Source: Actinomycetota bacterium | Lineage (GTDB): Bacteria > Actinomycetota > Actinomycetes > Streptosporangiales > Streptosporangiaceae | Reading direction: 5' to 3' | Length of the DNA: 10,974 bases | NCBI GenBank assembly: GCA_003168295.1 | Contig: PMST01000605.1 | Span: forward strand, 1-10,974 | Shown: positions 6,811 to 10,974 of the stretch, piece after piece | Layout of the letters: the number at the start of each line of letters is the position of its first letter | Numbering within the stretch: position 1 is the first letter of the stretch | Made by a program: the position numbers and the translations under genes | The notes under the pieces: model-generated | What the model saw: only the letters and a program-made list of their open reading frames with translations | The model's database searches: none | Told to the model about the DNA's origin: nothing

Positions 6811-7428
6811 GTGGAGATCATCACCGAGGCCGGAGTCGCGCGCGCTGAGCTCGACGGAGACGGCGCTACGGCGCGTTTCCTGCTCGCGCTCACCCATGGT
6901 GCGGGAGGCAGCGTCGAGGCGCCGGATGTGCTGGCTGTGCGCGATGCCGCGCTGCGCCTGGACGGGATGGTGGCACGAGTCACGCAGCCGTATCGGGTCA
7001 GGGGCGCCCGCGCGCCTGGCCCTGCCGTCCGGCAGGACGCCGCCTGGGTCGAGATCGTGACCGCGCTGCGCGAACTGGCCCCGGGCGTCCCGTTCGTGCA
7101 AGGCGGCCGGAGCAACGGCGCGCGGGTAGCCTGCCGTACCGCAGTCGCGGTAGGCGCTCGCGCCGTGATCGCCCTGGCGTTCCCGCTGCACCCGCCGGGC
7201 CGAGCGGATGCACCGCGGCCGACCCGGGTCGCAGAACTCCGCGCGGCGCGCGCGAGCGGGGCCGCGGTGCTCGTGGTGAACGGCGAGCGAGATGCGTTCG
7301 GGATCCCGGATTCCGGCGATGCAGATCGGGTGGTCATCGTGCCGGGAGAGACTCATGCGCTGAAGGGCCATCGCGCGGAGATCGCCGAGGCTGTCGCCGA
7401 GTGGCTGCCCACCGTGCTCTGGGGGTAG
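6811..7428 (+). CDS. Alpha/beta hydrolase, KANL3/Tex30-like family
   Basis: A 205-residue soluble hydrolase from the preferred GTG (an ATG at 6802 is the alternative). It shows the oxyanion segment LTHGAGGS (about 27-34), the nucleophile elbow GGRSNGAR with Ser about 101, the acid in VVNGERDAFG (Asp about 161) and the histidine in PGETHALKGH (His about 182). The triad is complete and in alpha/beta-hydrolase order. The length and HGAGG...GGRSxG pattern match the small bacterial proteins of the KANL3/Tex30 or dienelactone-hydrolase-like group, whose substrates are mostly unknown. It follows the methyltransferase by about 290 bp with a hairpin between, so it is probably its own unit. It converges on the DUF5999-like gene. 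Confidence 0.85.
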   Translation: MEIITEAGVARAELDGDGATARFLLALTHGAGGSVEAPDVLAVRDAALRLDGMVARVTQPYRVRGARAPGPAVRQDAAWVEIVTALRELAPGVPFVQGGRSNGARVACRTAVAVGARAVIALAFPLHPPGRADAPRPTRVAELRAARASGAAVLVVNGERDAFGIPDSGDADRVVIVPGETHALKGHRAEIAEAVAEWLPTVLWG

Positions 7429-7458
7429 CAGCAGGGCGAAGGGGCGGCGAATTCATGG

Positions 7459-7504
7459 GTCGCCGGACCAAGCATCCGGCGACGACCTCGCAGGAGGTCG
7501 TCGC
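7459..7504. terminator. Two overlapping hairpins between convergent genes
   Basis: Hairpin 1 (7459-7483) has a perfect 9-bp stem GTCGCCGGA/TCCGGCGAC with a 7-base loop. Hairpin 2 (7479-7504) has a perfect 11-bp stem GCGACGACCTC/GAGGTCGTCGC with a GCAG loop. They share GCGAC (7479-7483), so full pairing of one excludes the other. They start 31 bases after the hydrolase stop and end 6 bases from the stop of the minus-strand gene. This suits a bidirectional terminator. Confidence 0.75.
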
Positions 7505-7510
7505 GGCGGA

Positions 7511-7780
7511 TCAGGCCGCCGGGGCTTGCCCGTCGTGCCGCGAGGCCAGGTCGGCCGGGCGGTCGAAGTGTGTGCCGATCGGGCGGTCGAAGGCCGAGAG
7601 GTCAGTGGGCCGGTGCGGCGCGATGGCCGCGCCGTCTGGGAGGAGTTCCCCGGTGTCCTCGAAGATCACCACACCGTTGCAGAGCAGGCTCCAGCCTTGC
7701 TCCGGGTGGCTGACCACGGTGTGTGCCGCTTCACGGTCCGGTGCTGACGGCGCCGGACAGGGCGGCGAGTGTGGGCACAT
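7511..7780 (-). CDS. DUF5999-like small conserved protein
   Basis: An 89-residue protein beginning MCPHSPPC, with the conserved core HPEQGWSLLCNG (25-36), VIFEDTGELLPDG and APHRP. I recognise this pattern from a family of short, uncharacterised streptomycete proteins (DUF5999). The ATG at 7780 follows AGGAGG at normal spacing. An in-frame ATG at 7813 would add 11 residues without a comparable site. There is no membrane segment or signal peptide. Cys2, His4, Cys8, His25 and Cys34 could bind a metal, which is my inference. The C-terminal 30 residues are polar and probably flexible. It stands alone between a bidirectional terminator and a 472-bp upstream region with a LacI-family-like operator. 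The function is unknown. Confidence 0.85.
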   Translation of the reverse strand: MCPHSPPCPAPSAPDREAAHTVVSHPEQGWSLLCNGVVIFEDTGELLPDGAAIAPHRPTDLSAFDRPIGTHFDRPADLASRHDGQAPAA

Positions 7781-8252
7781 ATCAGTGCCTCCTGGCTGTT
7801 TCATTTCGCGCATTCATGTCGATTCCAGTGTGCCGCGGCTCATGGGAACGCTTCCATGGTTCATGCTGACCGTTTTCCGGCTAGCCATGCGTAGCTTTCC
7901 TCTAGTTTCTGCCCGGCACTGATTGACTACTATTTGTAATTATCTGTTTTCTACTACCGTGCTGAGAAAAATTGGCCTAGACCAACTGTGCTCTCTCACA
8001 GTGTACGCCGCAAGCGACACGCTCAACTGCGGACAATCGATTGCTACCTATATGCAACCCCCCCAGGTCGCCGAGCCACGGTTGATCCCCCCTATAGCTG
8101 GAGACGTCGAACCCTCCCGGATGGTTCACACGAGATCGCCAGAATCCGGAAAGGCGCGTCCGGCCGATCGCTCAACCAGGGGACGTGAGGCGTACGGGGC
8201 GGGGGAGGTCAGGCATGCGGGCGGGGACGTCAGGCGTGGAGGGCCGGGGACG
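7781..8252. other. 472-bp intergenic region with A+T-rich patch
   Basis: No credible gene. By my count 7921-8000 is about 39% G+C, and 7921-7950 only about 23%, against a very G+C-rich background. The patch includes TTGACT (7923-7928) and a 6-bp hairpin ACTGTG/CACAGT (7985-8002), but no matching -10 for a plus-strand promoter. On the minus strand it could feed the DUF5999-like gene. The operator-like site and the tandem repeats are listed separately. Confidence 0.6.
7842..7857. promoter_or_regulatory. LacI/GalR-family operator-like palindrome
   Basis: ATGGGAACGCTTCCAT fits WTGNNANCGNWNNCAW, the consensus bound by CcpA and close relatives, with the central CG typical of LacI/GalR family sites. 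It is 62 bp upstream of the DUF5999-like ATG. No LacI-family gene is in the window, so the regulator would act from elsewhere. Confidence 0.5.
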
Positions 8253-8268
8253 TCAGGCGTGGGAGGCG
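8179..8268. repeat. Tandem array of four degenerate 21-23-bp direct repeats
   Basis: Units begin at 8179, 8202, 8223 and 8246 and share GGGGACGTCAGGCGTG with a few changes. Copies 3 and 4 are identical over those 16 bases and contain the palindrome GACGTC. Copy 4 supplies the stop codon of the minus-strand gene ending at 8253, so the array forms the gene's end and its 3' flank. Confidence 0.7.
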
Positions 8269-8678
8269 GGGGGCGCCGACGGGCTGACCGCGAACGGTAC
8301 GGCCGGGATGCCGTTGAGGCGGTGGGTTTCCCGCAGCGTGAGCAGGTGCTCGGCTACCGCGGTGAGCGCGTGCACTGGCGGCGTGGCCATCGCCTTCCGC
8401 CGGTAGATGCGGTCGTCGTAGCCAAGCGCGCCGATCGCTACGCGCTGGGCGGCGTAGGCGGCCCGCATAGCCTCGGTGAGCGCGGCGTCAAGGTCGTCCG
8501 CGAGGCGGCGTATCTCCTGCACCGGGGCCCGCCGGGCCTGTGCCTTCCTGAGCTGGCTCTCCGCTTCGCGGGCCACGTCGAGAAGATCCGCTCGCCTCGC
8601 GGCGAAGGCTACGTCGGCCTTGTGCTTCTGCTCTGCGTCGCTGCTCGGCTTCTGCCGGCCGATGACCCCGCGCTTCAT
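8253..8678 (-). CDS. Hypothetical coiled-coil protein
   Basis: A 141-residue protein I do not recognise. Residues 12-80 are rich in Ala, Arg, Glu, Asp and Gln with heptad-like Leu/Ala/Val spacing (ADLLDVAREAESQLRKAQ, then EIRRLADDLDAALTEAMRA), suggesting a coiled coil or helical bundle. A further amphipathic helix, VHALTAVAEHLLTLRETH, precedes a Pro/Ala/Ser-rich tail. There is no membrane segment, signal peptide or Cys. Starts at GTG 8684 and ATG 8678 are in frame. I chose ATG because a TANNNT -10 lies just upstream and neither start has a well-spaced ribosome binding site, pointing to a nearly leaderless mRNA. It lies 104 bp after the ABC exporter genes on the same strand. Codon use looks like a real G+C-rich gene. 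Confidence 0.6.
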   Translation of the reverse strand: MKRGVIGRQKPSSDAEQKHKADVAFAARRADLLDVAREAESQLRKAQARRAPVQEIRRLADDLDAALTEAMRAAYAAQRVAIGALGYDDRIYRRKAMATPPVHALTAVAEHLLTLRETHRLNGIPAVPFAVSPSAPPASHA

Positions 8679-8686
8679 GACCACCT

Positions 8687-8692
8687 AGGGTA
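8687..8692 (-). promoter_or_regulatory. Candidate -10 (TACCCT) for a leaderless transcript
   Basis: TACCCT fits TANNNT and ends eight bases before the ATG at 8678, placing the RNA start within about two bases of it. There is no good -35; a weak TGCGAC lies 17 bases upstream. Confidence 0.3.
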
Positions 8693-8782
8693 CGCGCGCG
8701 CTGGTGGCCGTCGCACGCCGACCCGGGGCACCACGGGCTGTCGTGCGCCGGATCTCCGCCACGTTGCCCTCTCGCCGGGCCG

Positions 8783-10627
8783 TCAGGCCAGGCTGGCGGC
8801 CCAGCTGGAGTACAGGGCGGCGTATTCGCCGTCGCCGGACATCAGCTCGGCAGGCGATCCGTCCTCGATGATCCGCCCCTGGTCCAGGACGAGCACCCGG
8901 TCCGCGATCGCCACCGTGGACAGCCGGTGCGCGATGATGACGGCGGTCCGGCCGGCCAGCACGGTGCGCAGCGCGCCCTGGACCAGCCGCTCACTCGGGA
9001 TGTCGAGCAGCGAGGTGGCCTCGTCGAGCACGAGCACGGCCGGGGCGGCGAGGAACGCCCGGGCGAAGGAGATGAGCTGGCGCTGCCCCGCCGACAACCG
9101 GCCGCCGCGCTTGCCGACCGACGTGTCGTAGCCCTCGGGCAGCGCGGCGATGAAGTCGTGCGCGCCGATCATCCGGGCCGCGGTCTCGACGTCGGCGGCG
9201 GACGCGTCAGGTCGGCCGAGCCTGATGTTGTCCGCGACCGACCCGTCGAACAGGAAGTTCTCCTGGGTGATGACGATAATCTCGCTGCGCAGCGTCGCGT
9301 CGGGCAGCTGCCGGAGGTCGATCCCGTCCAGCGTGATCCGGCCTGAGCGCGGGTCGTAGAACCGGCCGAGCAGCCGGGCGATCGTCGTCTTGCCCGCCCC
9401 GGTCTCGCCGACCAGGGCGACCGTCTGCCCGGCCGGGATATCCAGATCGAGCCCGGGCAGGACGAGGTTGTCCCGGTAGCCGAAGGTCACCGATTCGAAG
9501 CGCATCCGCCGGCCCGCCACGGCCGCGGCCCGGGCCGGCAACGGCTGCGGCGCCGACGGCTCAGGTACCGCGGCGTCCTGCTCGAGGACGCCGGAGATCT
9601 TCTCCAGGCCGGACGCCGCCGACTGGAACGTGTTGTAGAACTGGGACACGTCCTGCAGCGGGTCGAAGAAACGCTGCAGGTAGAGCAGGAAGCTGGCGAG
9701 CACGCCGACCTTGATGTTCCCCTCGATGACGAGCAGCCCGCCGTAGCCGAGAATCACGCCGGTGATGACGTTGCCGACCAGCGAGATACACGGGCCGTAG
9801 ACCGCGATGAGCCGCGAGGCGTGCGCGCTGGCTTGCGAGTAATCCTCTCCCAGCCCGGAGAAGATGTCGGAGTTCCGCTGCTCCCTGCGGAAGGCCTGGA
9901 CGGCGCGTATCCCGCCGAACGTCTCGACGAAATGCACGATGACCAGTGCGATCGTTTCCCTGGTCTGCCGGTACGCCCGGGTCGACTCGCCCCGGAACCA
10001 GGCCGTAAGCCAGATCAGCGGGACGAAGCCCGCCAGCACCACCAGGCCGAGCTTCCAGTCGAGCAGCAGCATGCCGGTGCCGACCAGGAGCAGGCTCAAG
10101 ATGGCCGCGATCAGCGAGTCGAGCCCTTCCTCGAACAGGTCGGAGATCGAATCGATGTCGGAGGTCTGCCGGGAGATGACGCGTCCTGAGGTGTAGTCCT
10201 CGTGGAACGCCACGTCCAGGTCACCGAAGTGCGCGAACAGGCGGCAGCGGAGCTCGAGGACCACTTTCTGGCCGACGCGGCCGGTCATGGCGACGAACAT
10301 GCGGGTCGTGACCGCCTGCACCGCGACGGCGACGGCGAAGGCGGCCGCGATGCCGAGCAGCGGCGCCGCGTCGTGGGCGTGCAGCAGCGGCGGGAGCCCG
10401 GTGTCGATGGCCACGCCGACCAGCCACGGGCCGGCCAGCACAGCCAGGCTCTCCACCACGATCAGCGACACGGTGGCGTACACCGCGCGCCTGTGAGGCC
10501 GCAGCAGATCACCGAGCAGCCGCCTGCTCCGGTCGCGCAGCAGCGCGGCCAGGCCGGCGCTGACCTCCTCGGCCTTCTCCGTGGCGACCCCGCGCCAGGC
10601 GCTGGTTCCCCCCGACGACACGGTCAC
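8783..10627 (-). CDS. ABC exporter half-transporter, catalytic-site subunit
   Basis: A 614-residue type IV ABC exporter subunit: membrane domain then ATPase domain. Six membrane helices fall near 50-75, 90-110, 170-190, 192-212, 225-250 and 273-315, the fifth less hydrophobic. The NBD has Walker A GETGAGKT (407-414), Q-loop ITQENFLF (453-460, Gln455), signature LSAGQ (511-515, Ala in place of Gly), Walker B VLVLDE with catalytic Glu536, and switch His567 in IAHRLST. The GTG start at 10627 overlaps the preceding gene's stop by four bases (GTGA), so the two subunits are translationally coupled and should pair in the membrane. The first 40 residues are a soluble extension. Substrate unknown; drug, lipid or peptide export are the usual roles. 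Confidence 0.94.
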   Translation of the reverse strand: MTVSSGGTSAWRGVATEKAEEVSAGLAALLRDRSRRLLGDLLRPHRRAVYATVSLIVVESLAVLAGPWLVGVAIDTGLPPLLHAHDAAPLLGIAAAFAVAVAVQAVTTRMFVAMTGRVGQKVVLELRCRLFAHFGDLDVAFHEDYTSGRVISRQTSDIDSISDLFEEGLDSLIAAILSLLLVGTGMLLLDWKLGLVVLAGFVPLIWLTAWFRGESTRAYRQTRETIALVIVHFVETFGGIRAVQAFRREQRNSDIFSGLGEDYSQASAHASRLIAVYGPCISLVGNVITGVILGYGGLLVIEGNIKVGVLASFLLYLQRFFDPLQDVSQFYNTFQSAASGLEKISGVLEQDAAVPEPSAPQPLPARAAAVAGRRMRFESVTFGYRDNLVLPGLDLDIPAGQTVALVGETGAGKTTIARLLGRFYDPRSGRITLDGIDLRQLPDATLRSEIIVITQENFLFDGSVADNIRLGRPDASAADVETAARMIGAHDFIAALPEGYDTSVGKRGGRLSAGQRQLISFARAFLAAPAVLVLDEATSLLDIPSERLVQGALRTVLAGRTAVIIAHRLSTVAIADRVLVLDQGRIIEDGSPAELMSGDGEYAALYSSWAASLA

Positions 10628-10974
10628 GCGCTTGCCTCCAGACCGTCGGTATCCATGAGCGCGGCGTACTCCGCGCTGGAGGCCAGCAGCTCCCGGTGGC
10701 TGCCGCTGGCCGCGATCACCCCGCCGGACAGCAGCGCCACCGTGTCGGCCAGCGCGACCGTGGAGGGCCGGTGCGCCACCACCAGGGCCGTCGAGCCGGC
10801 CAGGATCTCGTGCAGCGCCCTGGTCACCCGCTCTTCGGTATGCACGTCGAGCGCGGACAGCGGGTCGTCGAGGATCAGCACGTCCGGCCCGGCCAGGATG
10901 GCCCGGGCCAGCGCGATCCGCTGCCGCTGGCCGCCGGACAGCGCCATGCCCTGCTCGCCGATCCTGGTGTCCAG
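10624..10974 (-). CDS. ABC exporter half-transporter, degenerate-site subunit (5' end cut by window edge)
   Basis: The C-terminal 116 residues of an ABC exporter NBD; the frame stays open through the right edge (LDTRIGEQG before the signature). It has a canonical signature LSGGQRQR, Walker [13 protein letters not shown] with Asp where the catalytic Glu is expected, and H-loop VVAHRPST. The membrane domain, Walker A and Q-loop lie outside the window. It overlaps the next subunit gene by GTGA. The E-to-D change marks the non-hydrolysing subunit of heterodimeric exporters such as TM287/288 or BmrCD. Its normal signature completes the partner's active site, so it is unlikely to be a decaying gene. 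Confidence 0.9.
   Translation of the reverse strand: MDTRIGEQGMALSGGQRQRIALARAILAGPDVLILDDPLSALDVHTEERVTRALHEILAGSTALVVAHRPSTVALADTVALLSGGVIAASGSHRELLASSAEYAALMDTDGLEASA

Noticed and set aside
8179..8268. The tandem repeats as a CRISPR array.
   Set aside because: Units abut at 21-23 bp with no unique spacers of CRISPR length, the units are degenerate, and no cas genes are present.
7923..9131. 402-codon plus-strand frame from the A+T-rich patch into the ABC gene.
   Set aside because: It has no ribosome binding site, crosses the tandem repeats and two minus-strand genes, and shows no family pattern.

Overview
The window is very G+C-rich almost throughout, uses GTG starts and AGGAGG-type ribosome binding sites, and carries families typical of filamentous actinomycetes: a large LuxR-type ATPase regulator, a DUF5999-like protein and an NB-ARC/TPR protein. 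I infer a Streptomyces- or Streptosporangium-like actinobacterium. No rRNA, tRNA, insertion sequence or CRISPR array is visible.

Left end (1-1974, minus strand): a tightly coupled two-gene unit. The upstream gene encodes a 134-residue protein with a hydrophobic, Ala/Gly-rich N-terminus and a C-terminal QGVQVGDHNTQTN motif. The downstream gene, which runs off the left edge, encodes an NB-ARC NTPase followed by TPR-like helices. Its N-terminus carries a second copy of the motif (QGVQVGDYGTQDN). This is the layout expected of a bacterial NLR receptor and its cell-death effector talking through a RHIM-like amyloid motif, and it is the most interesting content here. The 305-bp upstream region holds an 18-bp near-palindrome, a second inverted repeat and the terminator-like hairpin of the next gene.

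Centre-left (2280-6519): a 95-residue protein of probable dimeric alpha/beta-barrel fold and a complete 959-residue LuxR-family ATPase regulator lie on the minus strand. Divergent from the regulator is a class I SAM-dependent methyltransferase on the plus strand. The 167-bp divergent region has a candidate promoter whose -10 is flanked by an inverted repeat.

Centre (6811-7780): an alpha/beta hydrolase with an intact Ser-Asp-His triad (plus) converges on a small DUF5999-like protein (minus). Two overlapping perfect hairpins separate them. Upstream of the DUF5999-like gene is a sequence that fits the LacI/GalR-family operator consensus, then an A+T-rich patch and an array of about four degenerate 21-23-bp direct repeats.

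Right end (8253-10974, minus strand): a short coiled-coil protein of unknown function follows a pair of overlapping ABC exporter genes, the first cut by the right edge. Walker B and signature residues show an asymmetric heterodimeric exporter with one catalytic and one degenerate ATP site.
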